From assembly GCF_040802235.1 (NCBI RefSeq), contig NC_133156.1, forward strand, positions 24,447,343 through 24,511,342: DNA of 64,000 nt, written 5' to 3'. The notes under the pieces were generated by a model. The model did not search any database. It worked only from the letters and a program-made list of their open reading frames with translations, and had not been told where the DNA came from. Made by a program: the position numbers and the translations under genes. Position 1 is the first letter of the stretch, and every line of letters starts with the position of its first letter. Shown piece after piece: positions 35,975 through 47,570 of this stretch. Source of the stretch: Manis javanica. Lineage: Eukaryota > Chordata > Mammalia > Pholidota > Manidae.

Positions 35975-38654
35975 TCCTCTTTCTGTTTTCTCTGGTATCT
36001 GTTTTTTCCTTTGCCATTATGTGACTATTAACAATAAATATTTAGAAACCCTCAGGGACCCTCAGTCTCTGCACTACTAACATCCTGGCCCAGATCCTTC
36101 TCTGTGGTGGGATATGTCCTCTACATTGCAGGATGTACAGAACATTCTTGCTGCCACTTACCTGTCCAAAAGTCACAGCAAAAATCTAATTGTAATTGCC
36201 CAATGTCCCCAAGGGAAAATAATAACTTCTGGTTTAAAAGTACAGGTTTAACTTAGTTATCCCAGAACATTTTCATAGCAGTGATATAAAGTCAATTTTT
36301 GGAGAATGAATATGCAAGACAAGCCAGTGTGAGTGCACAGCCCCTCTGGAGATATTTTGCAGCCACTGAAATAAAGGACCATTACATGACTAGTTCATGG
36401 GAGGAAAGCCCATAAGATCTCACTGAGAAGGAAGAAAAAGAGGACAGAAAGTAGAAAAAAACTACACTATAAACTATTTACATTGTGCATATGATTAACT
36501 CTTAGATCTGACCATATATAGATTATAAAACACTTGTATTAAAGTGTGGGACTATGTATGTATATGTGCATCATGTAGAAAGAGAAGCTTTAAAGGAAAG
36601 TAAGAATTTATAGAATAAAGATTATTAATGAGAATGAAATTAGGTTACTGATGCTGCTTTTAAGAACTGTACATCCCAAAAGTAAATGGAAATCTACAAC
36701 AAACTTCTACAAAGACTTACAAGCCTTAATAATTAAATGATACCAACATGGATAATTAATTCAAGATTAAATTGCCAAAGACTTGAAATAACAGAATACA
36801 ACAAAAAGGCTTTTAAGGTGCAAGGAGGAAGCAGTATCTACCTTAAAATTTCATCTTATGTAAGATAAATGGATTCCAATATGCTCATAGAATACAAAAG
36901 TGATCTTTAGTCAAATGGTAAAAATGCCTTTTAAATGATGGCCAAAGGTGATGCAACTTCTAGAGATAGATGTAGTAAAAAAATGTCAAAAGGTAAAATA
37001 AGGAATATCAGAGATGTGAAAAAAGTTGAATCATGTATAAATAAAGGGTAATTTTTTACCATGAATAATGAAGAACTTGCAGTTCCATTTTTGTGTATAG
37101 CAAGGATTAGTGTGTGAGGAATATGAAAGTGACTGCTGAATTCTTTCAGTAAGGAAAATAAAAATAAAAAGTTAATGGAGAGGACATAGTTTGACTGATT
37201 GATATACCTGATCACACAGAATGTACACACTATTATACATTCTCCACATCACATCTATACATAATCAGAAGAACAGAACAGCATATATGTTGTATAAAAA
37301 ATTCCAAGTCTTGGAAAGAATCCAATGAAAAAGAGTAATGAAAGCACGCTGACACCACCATCCAAAAGCAAAGGATGTGCACAATTTTGAAAAGAGAAAC
37401 AAAAATGGGTATCAAACCCACAAATGCATTCAGCCATTGAAATATTGCAAAGGAAAGCATTCCCCATTCCACCTATTCAATCAACTCCTCATGTTAGTAA
37501 CCAAAGGGAGTGAAGATATGGTGATACATATGTATCATGCACTGCTATTGCAAAGATTTATTTGCAACTGTTGCTTGATCTGGATCTTTCCCATCTATAT
37601 GGAAAATAGTCTAATATGCCCCATCTTAAAATAAAAAGAAATGCCCTCACCTCACTATATATCTGTCCAGACCTAATGCACTTTTTACTCCTACTAATCA
37701 AAAAGATACTTGCATTTATACTCCATTTTTACTGGAAGTATTTTAGATCTCCATTTCTTCTAATTGGGATTCCATTAATATCATTTAATTGTCAGTGTGA
37801 ACACTTGCATTTCTGAGGTCAAGGTCCACTTTTCTTTTTAGCGTCATGAAGGAATACATTAATTTATTAGTAAAGCCAGCAAACCCACAATGATCTCTGG
37901 CATCTGGGCTATGCGGGTCTGGTTCTCAGGTGACCTCAGGCACCAGTTCTTTTTGCCATCCTCCCTGGTACTGTCCTGCAGCATCTGGTGAACTCTTGGA
38001 CCTACCTGGATGGGAACTGTGACAGGAAAGTTCCCCTGTGGAAATGAATATTACCCCGTGGATGGTGGATGAGGGAGCCAAAACTATCTCCCCAAACAAG
38101 ACAATCGGAAGGGGTCACACATTGGTCTCCCAGCAGAGTTAAGATTCTGAAAGGGCCAACCAGGGCCCATACAGCCCACTGAGCATCTGCAGCAGAGGAG
38201 ATACTTACAGCTCCTGTGCCTGCCCATGAGGCATGCTTCCCTCTTGTTACTGTAACCTCTAATGCATGAGTTCCCTTGTGGACACTGGTCTGGACAGAAT
38301 GGAAAATTTTCCTGCTGATTCTCTGTTCCTAGGAGAGCATATTACATGCCAGGTGAATTCAGTTTTAATTACTCCTTATCCATTAACTCTCCTGCTTCCA
38401 GAGCTTTAAACCTGCCAGCACACCAGACCAATCCTGAGTTAGATTTCCTTAAAAGTCTAATATTGAGGATTTGTTGTGATAATTTCCATTGGGTCTTCAA
38501 TGATTTGATTTGTGGGGGGATGTGATCCTGATAACTCTGAAAATTACTATCCCCCTTTTAAGAAGAGGGACTATACTTTTTTCCTCATGATAGCATTTCC
38601 AAGATTATAAGGAATTTCATACTTAGAAGTTAAGAGCTGTCATTTAGTCCCTTA
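35975..38654. other. Right part of unit 3 and start of unit 4
   Basis: Noncoding apart from the MER20-like fossil listed separately. 36770-37220 is paralogous to 19130-19660, 37520-37690 to 11020-11200, and 37920-38540 to the unit-start blocks at 11380 and 25780. Frames up to about 100 residues are not kept in the paralogues. Confidence 0.55.
36040..36205 (-). mobile_element. MER20-like DNA transposon fossil, reverse orientation
   Basis: Reads as the reverse complement of MER20: 'gaaaccctcaggg', 'acatcctggcccagatccttc', 'attgcaggatgtacagaac' and 'caatgtccccaaggg' in the expected order. It is independent of the MER20/MER5A pair of units 1 and 4, which is in the other orientation. Confidence 0.65.
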
Positions 38655-38898
38655 TTATATAATGCTATCGATTATGAGTCTAGATATTGTTATGCAGAAT
38701 AGCCTAGCTTAATATATTATAGCGATTGTCAAATATAATTTTTATAGAAGTAAATTATGAGATAGTACCATTATGAGCTACATTCTCCTTTGTGGGAATG
38801 GTTCTCAGAGTTGTTTAACGTCCTGCTCAAAGATATAAACCAAAGGATAGAGTCTTGATTGTAATTGGTCAGAATGATCCCAGTTCCCAAACTCTGCC
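38655..38898 (+). repeat. Left arm of a 244-bp inverted duplication
   Basis: Its reverse complement recurs at 39127-39369 with about six differences, one a single-T length change. This arm matches the unit structure (it is paralogous to about 3880-3990), so it is the original copy. Confidence 0.93.
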
Positions 38899-38904
38899 AC
38901 AAGG

Positions 38905-39050
38905 TTCCTCAACCAGGGTGGATTTTTCCCCCTGGGGATATTTGTACATGTCTGAAGGGATGCCTGTAAGCAGCTACTGTGCAGAGGACAGCACCCAACA
39001 CATATGATAATCCCACTCCAAATATCAACAGTGATTGAATGAGAAAACCT
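38905..39050 (+). mobile_element. MER20-like DNA transposon fossil
   Basis: Begins 'ggttcctcaaccagggtgg' and ends 'gaatgagaaaacctg'. Positional equivalent of 4020-4155. It forms most of the 228-bp spacer of the inverted duplication. Confidence 0.65.
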
Positions 39051-39053
39051 GTT

Positions 39054-39440
39054 CTAGGCCACCACTTCCTACAAATCAGAAGGGTTTATAGTTGAAATGC
39101 AAGATCTGATTCTTTAGGCCGTCAGGGGCAGAGTTTGGGAACTGGGATCATTCTGACAAATTACAATCAAGACTCTATCCTTTGGTTTATATCTTTGAGC
39201 AGGACATTAAACAACTCTGAGAACCATTCCGACAAAGGAGAATGTAGCTCATAATGGTACTATCTCATAATTTACTTCTATAAAATTATATTTGACAATC
39301 GCTATAATATATTAAGCTAGGCTATTCTGAATAACAATATCTAGACTCATAATCAATAGCATTATATAACCCCAGGGCTCTGCATTTCTAACAAGCTCCA
39401 GGTGGTATAGATGCTGCAGATCCTGGTTTGTGGGTCATAA
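39054..39440 (+). mobile_element. MER5A-like fossil interrupted by the inverted arm
   Basis: The left part ends near 39125 ('gatctgattctttaggccgtc') and the right part resumes near 39371 ('cagggctctgcatttctaacaagctccaggtgg'). The intact counterpart is at 4158-4330. The interruption is exactly the right arm 39127-39369. Confidence 0.7.
39127..39369 (-). repeat. Right arm of the inverted duplication (inserted copy)
   Basis: Reverse complement of 38655-38898, about 97% identical by direct reading. It lies inside the MER5A-like fossil, where unit 1 has no insertion, so this is the derived arm. Confidence 0.93.
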
Positions 39441-39654
39441 TTTGAGAGTAAGGTTGTGTCCTGCATTACAGCCAGGTGCAGGTAGATTTAGGTATTGTTC
39501 AGCAAGGATCTTCCATGAAGGTAATTTTGAAATGAAAGTTTTTCACTCTTTCATAGTTGGTGATAAATTCTGTGTTGAGTTATTTTAAAATGCAATGGCA
39601 CTTGAGTGACAGCAAGTAATTTATATTTGGAAAACACTGTGCAATGAATAGAAT

Positions 39655-40555
39655 TAGGGCTTCCAAAAGATGTCTATGTTCTAATCCCAAGAAATTTTGA
39701 ATATGTGAACTTACTAGGGTAATTAAGACAGGAGATGGGATAAAGTTGCTAGTCCCTTAATTGAGATTAGTCTGGGTTATCACTGTGGGACTATCGTAAT
39801 TACACTGATGCTCTAAATGTGCATGAGAGAGGATGATTGAAGATGCTGTCCTGGCTGGCATTGAAAGTAGAGGAAGGTCCATGAGCCAAGGACTGCTGGT
39901 GGCTCCTGCAAACTGGAGCAGGAGATGGAATGCTGTCTTGCCAGAGGGTTTCAGCCCTGGGCAAGTTCGCTATGGATTCAGTGTGACCAAAATTGACAGC
40001 AAAATGTTCTTTGGGGTGAAAGGGTTATATCCAACTTTATTTCCAGGTGACAGGTCGGTCACTAGAATTCCATTCACTCAGAGCGAGTCTGTATGCAGTA
40101 AGCCAGTCTCTGCTTCTGGGCCCCTCTGTCTGCACAGCCATCCTCTGGGCTTCTGTGCACAGCCATCTCACACAGCTGTCCTCTGGGCCTCTCTCCTCAG
40201 CACTGCCACCACTCCAGCCTCTGCTCTGCTCTCCTGAAGCCTTGCAGCCCTGCCACCGTGTTGAACCCAGAGCACTGGGCAGAGCTCTTTTTATTGAGTC
40301 AACAGCCATGTATTGCCCACAGGTGTGCAGTGAGCTAGTCAACCAGGGCCAGGTGAGAATCCTGGCCACAGTAACTCTTATTTTATCCACAAACACATTC
40401 TCCTCTGGGGCTTCCAGAAGGATAGAGGCCCTGTATACATCTTGATTTTAGGCCATTAAGACCCATTTCAGGCTTCTGAACTTCCGATTTATAAGCTAGA
40501 ATGTTATCTAAGTCATTGCTGTGCTAATTTGTTTCAGCAGTAATAGGAATATTAT
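39655..40555 (+). repeat. Unnamed ancient dispersed repeat, copy 4, split by an LTR
   Basis: Left part to 39930 ('gggcttccaaaagatgtctatg', 'tccatgagccaaggactgc') and right part from 40396 ('attctcctctggggcttcc', 'aggccattaagacccatttcagg', 'gtttcagcagtaatagg'). The 465-bp interruption has LTR features. Confidence 0.6.
39931..40395 (-). mobile_element. Probable solo LTR (class I ERV-like fossil)
   Basis: Read on the minus strand it starts TG and ends CA, carries AATAAA about 100 bp from its start and a second AATAAA further in, and lies cleanly inside the dispersed repeat. No internal viral sequence is present. I could not confirm flanking target duplications, so the exact ends are provisional. 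Age is unknown without relatives. Confidence 0.5.
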
Positions 40556-40979
40556 ACACTTATTCTATAAAATATTGTTTGCTGTAACTGAGTTTAAACC
40601 ACTCAAATCATTCAGTTAGCACCTGGGGCAAGACATTATGGTTTGAAATTCCATTTAAATAGAATCTTACAGTTAATTTGGAGCTATTTGGTACCATGGG
40701 TGACACAAAGAATTTCTCATTGCATAAATGTAAAGGTGGTTCTGATTTTAATGCTTCTGAGACATTAAAATAGGAAAATAATCATTATAAAATTAAGGTC
40801 ACTCAGTCAACTTAAATCTTTGTGGTCAAAATTTCTATATTCTATTTTATGTTAATTCAGATGTTCATTCCTTTTATTTTTATCCTCTCCAAAATTCTCT
40901 CAAGGTTTCTTTCAATGAAATAGATGGAACTATAGATGAGTTTGTGTAATGCATACATGTATATATCTGGGAGAGTTCA
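40556..40979. other. Spacer of unit 4, left of the LTR element
   Basis: Paralogous to 4990-5400 and 26790-27170. It contains the donor site 40720-40754 of the composite filler at 44110-44144. No gene. Confidence 0.5.
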
Positions 40980-42243
40980 TTTCAGATGCAGAGTTCATTT
41001 TGGAAGTCAGAGTACAATGTGAGGAAGGAATTCATTAAAGGAGAGTGTTAATGAATGACAGAATAGAATAATAAAGAAAGTTAGTTGAACAGCTGCTCAG
41101 CATGGGGCACAACCCCTGCTAACTCCTCAAGAAAGGGTCATCTGGCATCCAGTGTCCCTTGGATCTGCATGGCATGGGAACTGAGTCCCCAACACCCCAG
41201 GCTTTGGGGGAGCCGCAGAGCACTGGATGGAGTGAGATCATGTTCTGAAAACTTCCTATGGGTAAAGAAGGGAGTCTTTCATACAGGTTACTAAAGAGCA
41301 TCATGACTGTGAGTTGCTGTTCCCAGTCACCTAGGCAATGGCAATTTGCAAGGCCAGGTCTGAGCTCTCAGAAGCCCCTCCCTACTTGTTTGAGATGATA
41401 GAGAGAGTGAAGGTTTAAGCTGAAATCCAGAGGATTAGAATGACAAAGTGAAGTAACAAAACACCACTGGAAAGGCACAGAGACAATGCATTTAAGTGAG
41501 AAGTTTATTTAAGGCAAAAAGGAGCGCACTTGGAGAAAGGGGAGTGTGGGCTGCCCCAGAGAAGAGGCACTGCTAAATGGTTGGGAAAAGGTTATGATTA
41601 AAAGGTTACACACTTATAAAGTGCAGGTAACCTCAGAGAGAGGAACACACTGAAAGGCTGAGAGTTTCCCCTTTTAAGGATTTTTCAGGAATGTGACAAA
41701 GGGCTGGTGGTGCAGACTTGTTAACTGGTCTCTGAATATTTAGAATTAACTTAACACAAGGAATTTACTGCACTGATTTCTCCCTGAGATAACTGGCATC
41801 TTGACCTGGGAGCACATCTAACAAGACTACCTGCCCAGCCTGAAGATGGTCTGAGTTATTGTTTGCTTGCTAAAGAGTAAGCTTACTTCTTAACTTCCTG
41901 GGTGTTAAAATGCACTTATCTTTAAGATGAAATCCTTCCTGCCTTTTACTATGTTGTTTAGGGCTGGGCCTACATGCTAAATTAGTTGCCTAGGTTGCAA
42001 ACTACTTGATTAGGGCTGAAGGAGAAAAAGACAGCATATAGGTAAAGTTAAAAAATAAGCTGAGCCTGCATGATTAACACAATAAAGATCTGGGCTATGC
42101 TGAAGAACTCTCCTTTATCTGGGGAATATTCAAACATTCCAGGCCGAGTTGCTTCTGGCATTTTGATCTTTAACTGATCAACTCTGGGCTTTCCTGGCCT
42201 TATTCTCTTTCCACCCTGCTAATATCTATTTTCCTGCCTAACA
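40980..42243 (-). mobile_element. LTR-element fossil (ERV1-like), minus strand
   Basis: On the minus strand an LTR begins TGTTAGGCAGG at 42243. It has a TATA-like stretch near 41620 ('cacttataaagtg' region) and an AATAAAC signal near 41510, followed by about 300-500 bp that may be leader or other element sequence down to about 40980. It interrupts unit spacer that continues as a TG microsatellite at 42245. No gag, pol or env is recognisable. It is a fragment with an approximate left end. Confidence 0.5.
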
Positions 42244-42244
42244 T

Positions 42245-42294
42245 TATATGTATATATATGTATGTGTGTGTGTGTGTGTATGTGTGTGTGTGTG
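42245..42294 (+). repeat. TA/TG microsatellite
   Basis: ATATGTATATATATGTATG followed by two TG runs. In the paralogous spacers (5370, 13300, 27160) only short TGTG words occur, so it expanded here. Confidence 0.9.
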
Positions 42295-43154
42295 GTTATT
42301 TGAAAAATTATGCAAACAGGCATACATGCATATATAAAAAACACACCCACTCCTTACTTTGAATGTTTTCATTGAATGTTTTCCTTGCACTCAACAAAGT
42401 ATGCCTAGCATTTCATTCATTCCTTACAACATCCGCCTGAAACAATGTTCATCATCTCACATTACCTTCAGAAATTAGGAAACTGATACCCAGGTAGATT
42501 ATATCTTTAACAATTACATTAAAAGTAGTTAGACTTATTCTGCACCTTCTCTATTATATACAAATGTATCCATATATTATGTACTCAATTTCTCTATGAC
42601 TCCTTTAACTCAGGCAATAGTACATTTTAAACATGTGAAGCTTATTGGACATAATTATACTCCAGTAAATTAGAATTAAAAATTCTAGTGGTATATAACT
42701 CAGGTCAGATCTGGAGTACATGTAGCTCGGTCACTCCACACAGTGGTGAGAAGTATGTCTTGTAACTGGGAAAAGTGAAGTGTCATGTATGTATATGGTA
42801 ATATATAGGAAGATTAACCTACATATATATAAATGAAGTAAACAAATGTGATATATTGGTGGAAGAAAGAAGTGTAATACAGATGTACACAGCATCATGG
42901 AAGAGATTTAGAAACACAATGTAGACAATTTTGACTGAACATAGATAGTCCCATGAGTAACCCAGAAGCAATCATAACAACTCCCCACCAAGTGATCTCA
43001 TTCAATTTTGAAGGCATTATATTGAAACAGGTGCTTTCAGGATACCTTGTTATATGGCACTAACTGATTCAATAATGAGAGCAAGCAGAACTGAGAGCAA
43101 TTGTAATAAGCTTCTCATTCTGGGTATTTGGAGACATTTGTGATTACTCTGTTA
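42295..43154. other. Spacer of unit 4
   Basis: AT-rich, paralogous to about 5430-6260 and 13330-14240. Nothing coding. Confidence 0.5.
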
Positions 43155-43742
43155 TTTTAGATAGCTGTATTAAAATGTGACTTCTATATAACCCAGTAAT
43201 TCCACTTCTGGGAATTTATTTAAGAAAAACAAAATTGACTAATTTGAAAAGATACATGAATGCCTGTTTATTGAAGCATTATATACAATAGTTAAAATAT
43301 GGGAGCAACTCACATGCCCATCTGTAGAAGAATGGATAAAGAATATGTGGACTGTATAAAATGGAATATTACTCATCCATAAAAAATAATGCAATTTTAT
43401 ATTTTGCAATAACATAGACAGACTTAGAGGGTATTATGCTAAGATAAAGACAAATATATAATTTCACATATATGTTGTATATGAAAAACAAAGCAAATGA
43501 ACAAACAAAATAGAAACAAACTCATGGACATAGAGAACAGACTGGTGGTTGCCATGGGGGAGAAGATGTGGGAGGATGGGTGAAATAGGTGAAAGGGGAA
43601 GATAATCAGTGTGAGTGTTTGATATCTTGATCTGGGTGATTAAAAAGTGTGGACATAACTGTATACATATGTTAAATTCATCAAGTTGTACACTAAAATT
43701 TGTGCATTGTATTGTATATATCACAATAAAACTATCATTAAA
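43155..43742 (+). mobile_element. Old L1 3' end
   Basis: ORF2 tail and 3' UTR on the plus strand: 'cagtaattccacttctgggaa', 'ggagcaactcacatgcccatc', 'gaacagactggtggttgcc', ending in 'cacaataaaactatcatt'. It is absent from the same place in units 1 and 2. Confidence 0.85.
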
Positions 43743-43887
43743 ATATGGAATCCATTGAGGTTTCCTTTCAGATAAGCAATGAGAGTTTAGAAGGATGTGC
43801 CATGCCTCTCCACAAAAGTTATAACTTTAATTACATGAATGTACAGGAATTTAAAGTCTGTAGTGAGTCATCCTTTGATCATGAGAA

Positions 43888-43903
43888 TATATGTATATAT
43901 ATA

Positions 43904-43943
<40 letters not shown>
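43888..43943 (+). repeat. TA/TG microsatellite
   Basis: An ATATATATCTG start followed by about 14 TG units and a TATATATA end. Confidence 0.95.
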
Positions 43944-43946
<3 letters not shown>

Positions 43947-44082
43947 TGTAAAATACATGGTGTTGATGTCATTTAATCATTGCCCATTTTGCCATTTTGT
44001 GTTTATGATAAAATCTAGAAAATGGAGATATTTCATGTAGAGCAGTGCAGTCATATTTGTATGTATTACTGGAAATTTTAAA

Positions 44083-44144
44083 TTGGAGAAAGGGGAGAGT
44101 GGGCTGCCCTTGCATAAATGTAAAGGTGGTTCTGATTTTAATGC
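44083..44144 (+). repeat. 62-bp composite filler copied from two local sites
   Basis: 44083-44109 matches 41530-41556 (27 bp, one mismatch, inside the LTR fossil). The abutting 44110-44144 matches 40720-40754 exactly over 35 bp (unit spacer). The surrounding sequence (43980-44080 and 44150-44270) is ordinary unit spacer paralogous to 6480-6740, which lacks the filler. Confidence 0.88.
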
Positions 44145-44589
44145 CTGGCATAAGCAGGAAGATAATTCAATAAAAAAGCATAAACATGCCAAACAATCCT
44201 TCATCTCAATGGAAAAATAAAAACCTTGCACATGGACACCAAAATCCATACTTCAATGTATCAGATGTACAGCATGACAATGAAATATTTTCCTTAGTAT
44301 AATTTACATTTTTCTTCATCATACTTAACCTTTCTTGCTCAAATGTCCATATTAGGTCTATTCAAGTTCATTTTTCCATGTAGATTCCACTTGGAGACAT
44401 GCATTTGCTAATCATTTTGACAATCACTCTGGCAGGCATTGCATGTAACATGAGAATATGATCCTAATGACAATAAAACTCAAAGACCACCTATAAAACA
44501 AACTGTCAGTTAAAGTCCACATTATCAGGAAGAGCAGTTAATGTGGTTGTATGTAAAAGAGTGATGTACACAAAACTTAAAAAATGTGG

Positions 44590-45458
44590 ACTCAGTCTGC
44601 TACTTCTATAGCTTTTCTTCTTCCTTCCTAATTACAGCCCTTTAGTAAAATTCGTGCCTCATATAGAAAATTACCGAGTATCATAATTATTCTAAGTGGC
44701 AAAGATACTTCAGGACAAATGCTGGGCATAGAAGCCACAGGGCATAAATCTGCAAAGAAGTAAAAAGCTAACCTTTTCAAAGAATATTGTTTCTCTCTCA
44801 CTTACCAACTTTACATTTCCCTGTATGATCACGAAAGACGAATGGTTAGTCAGAGACGGGTAAGATTCATCAAGGGAGGAACAACCTAAGACAGGCACAG
44901 TAACGGGTGGGGCATCAGGTGAGAAATTGGGGATCAACAGAGGTGAGGCTTAGAACCTCACCCCCCCTGTTTTGAGAGAAATCTTCTGCATCCGTGGATG
45001 TTTTGTTGCCCTTGTCTAGCTTGGATTAATACTTAGTCTATAGGCACAAATCTGATCATCGACATTTGCCCTCTTACAGCACTAAATTAAGTTTTCTACC
45101 TTTATCTTGCATCTACCTAACACTTCAGCATTTTATTTAAAAAAAGGGAGGAATGTGGGATTCACATATAAATAAAGTATAAAAATCAAATGAATAATCA
45201 TATCTGACTTGATTGTTTATAGCTAATGACGCGTGATCAAAACCAAAAGTTTCTGTGATATGACTGCCCTTGCACTGTTCACCATGTAAGAACTTGTTCA
45301 CCATGTAAGAACTTGTTCATTATGCTTCAGAAGATTGGAGACTGTTGAGAGTTAGGCTTGGGGTTGATTAATGATTGTGCATTGAGTTCCCTATACAGAA
45401 TTTTATTGTTGTTAACCACCATTTGATCAATAAATATGAGAGATGCCCTCTCAAAACA
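44590..45458 (+). mobile_element. Endogenous retrovirus fossil: 3' end with LTR
   Basis: Plus-strand 3' end of an ERV. A noncoding 3' region (44590-45137) is followed by a polypurine tract AAAAAAAGGGAGGAA (45138-45152). An LTR of about 306 bp then begins TGTGGGATTC at 45153 and ends CA at 45458. The LTR has a TATA-rich start, two and a half near-identical 19-bp words around 45280-45325, and AATAAA near 45430. The matching family member is at 49838-51330. It is a fragment without gag or pol. The two copies are alike enough by eye to suggest a lineage-specific rather than ancient family. Confidence 0.75.
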
Positions 45459-45887
45459 AAATGTAGACTCAGATTTTCCATTATTATCAAACTATATACT
45501 TAGTTTGCTTGTCAAAAGTAGTTTTTTCCTTACAAATAATAGAATTTGCGACTATACTTTTAGTAAAAAATGTGATGATATGTATCATTTGAAAAGAAAG
45601 CCATGCTACCATATGAAATAAATGGGAATTTCCAAATATTTTGGATCAAGGTTGGGCAAAACTATGAGAAACCATGAAGTGAATAAAAGGAATACTGCCT
45701 GTATGTCAGACACAGAAGTAAGCTTTATAAGGTGAGTGACTTAAACTGAATGGATAAATTGAACTAAAAAAATGAAAATTCAGGAATTAAATAGAAGGAA
45801 CAAGTTCTACTTCCAATATCTGATAAAAAAATAGCAAATTCTGGCTCTGAGGCTTTGAGCCCTGACATGACAGGCACTTCTTCATTC
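45459..45887. other. 3' flank of OR pseudogene 4
   Basis: Noncoding. 45600-45840 is paralogous to 7250-7460, 15780-16030 and 27790-28040, immediately beyond the OR stop in each unit. Confidence 0.55.
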
Positions 45888-46794
45888 CTAGGACAATTGG
45901 TCCCATTATAGCTGTCATCCCCAGGAATCTTTTTAGAGCCCTCTTTATGTCCTTATTCCTGAGACTGTACATGGAGGGGTTCAGCAAGGGTGTGGCCACA
46001 GTGTACATCACAGGCTGCTGCACTTGAGTGTGAGCTGGGGGTAGCAGCAGAGCTGAGTACACACCTAGGCTTCTACAATAAAACAAGGAGATAATGGAGA
46101 TGTGAGATGCACATGTGGAAAATGTTTGATATTGCCCTGAGCTGATGAGATTCCATGTATGGAGGGACCTATCTTAGAGTAGGAGTAAAGGATCCCATTG
46201 AGGGGACCACCAGCCAGGAGCACAGCTGTGACTTCCATCACTGTGTCAAAGATAAAAGTGTAAGAACAGGCAAATCAGACCACTTAATTAAGTTCACAGA
46301 TAACATGGGGGATATCCAAATCTGTACAGAATGGCAGTCTTACCACCAATAAGCTTTCTAAAAAAGGAATTAAGAGCACTGATGATCCAGGACACCAACT
46401 ACAGCAGTCCCCAGAGTTCATGATGACCGTGTAGTCCAGAGGGTGGCAGATGGTCACATACCAGTCACAGGCCATCACACTCAGGAGACAGGGGACAAAA
46501 CTCTAAAGAATATGAAAAATACATTTGGCTGATGCATCCTGCATAGGTTATTTCTTGGCTTGGCACCTGGATGTTCAGCAGCCTCTTTGGGCTGGTGGTG
46601 GAGGTGAAGCCAATGTCCGCAAAGGACAGGTCGGAGAGGAAGAATTATGTGGGTGTGTGCAGGTGGGAGTCTGAGCTGACAGCCAGGATGAGGAGCAGGT
46701 TCCCAAACACAGGCACATGGAGAGGAAAACTCCAAATATGAAGGGCTGCAGTTCTGATACACAGTGAAACTTGTGTAGTATTTCCTGGGTCCAT
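45888..46794 (-). pseudogene. Olfactory receptor pseudogene 4 (OR7-like)
   Basis: Start MDPGNTTQVS at 46792-46794. TM1-TM2 are readable in alternating frames ([20 protein letters not shown], then [13 protein letters not shown]-type text). The TM3-end motif is changed to [10 protein letters not shown]. The TM5-TM6 region is broken. TM7 reads TVATPLLNPSMYSLRNKDIKRALK at 45890-46000, with PSMY replacing PFIY. Several frame breaks and at least two small deletions are visible against pseudogenes 2 and 3, so this is one of the more decayed copies. It shares MACDW with pseudogene 2, which suggests those two are sister copies. Confidence 0.9.
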
Positions 46795-47570
46795 GTGGTA
46801 GAGATGACTACCAGGAAACAGGAAAACAACATGATTAATATTCAATAATTGGCATTACTAATGCAGTGAAATTATACAATCTATATTTTGCAGTCACTAA
46901 GTCAATAATCATAATTTTGTATGCAAATTATTCTCCTCAAGGTGTCCCCCTCATCATCTCTGATTATTAATTCCTATCCACCCTCAGCCTTTTCTTCCAA
47001 AGGTCCTGTGTTCTACACTTTAAATGAGAAATTCTGTGTGGCATTTGGATACATCCCATGGTATCCCTGAAAATTGCTATTCCCCTCTTCAACATCTGGG
47101 GAAACTCTGTTCATTTGACCTGAAATCTTGGAGGCCACAATCCATGGCTTCATAACACTTTTGTCAAGATAATGAGGAATTTCCTTCTTATATCATAAAT
47201 TGAGTTGGGATTTAATCTCCCTTTATAAAATGTTTGCTAAATCTCAGATATTTACTTAGAAATTTTTATGTAGTGTAACCTGACCTTAGCACCTCCTATG
47301 CATTGATCACCCAGTTATGGAAACTGACTTGCACTGTCACCAGACACCCCAGCTCCAAGGCTCAGAGCCTTCCCTCTGTGTGGAGCCTTGCTCATGGGTC
47401 TATTTGGAAATTTTCATCTCCTCTCAGTCTTCAAAGCTCCATCTCCTCTTCCTGACTGTTACAATTTATATCCCTCATGAATCTGTTTTTTAAACATTCC
47501 CACAGAAAATAACCCTTCATCTTGCACTTAATTTTGATTATTGCACTATCATTTTTCTTTTCAGGGAGAT
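46795..47570. other. Upstream flank of OR pseudogene 4
   Basis: 46800-46990 is paralogous to the other OR upstream flanks. From about 47040 it matches the unit-start block ('ctgaaaattgctattcccctcttcaac' region, compare 12005-12050 and 38540-38580). This is a deletion junction or the right edge of the array. No gene. Confidence 0.5.

Larger units (their letters stand above)
25771..37920. repeat. OR duplication unit 3
   Basis: Third paralogous segment, about 6.3 kb without L1-C. It holds OR pseudogene 3 and the terminal block at 37520-37690. Confidence 0.7.
37921..47560. repeat. OR duplication unit 4
   Basis: Fourth paralogous segment. It has the starting block, the MER20/MER5A pair (split by an inverted duplication), dispersed repeat copy 4 with a solo LTR, spacer with further LTR and ERV insertions, and OR pseudogene 4. 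Near 47040-47130, sequence matching the unit-start block lies only about 250 bp beyond the OR, so several kb of the usual right part have been lost. Confidence 0.65.

Noticed and set aside
38655-39369. Terminal inverted repeats of a DNA transposon
   Set aside because: One arm is ordinary unit sequence with a paralogue in unit 1, the spacer is a MER20-like fossil also present in unit 1, and only the right arm is new.
39833-40445. Overlapping 119-134 residue frames on both strands
   Set aside because: They cross the border between a dispersed repeat and a probable solo LTR and have no counterpart in the other units.
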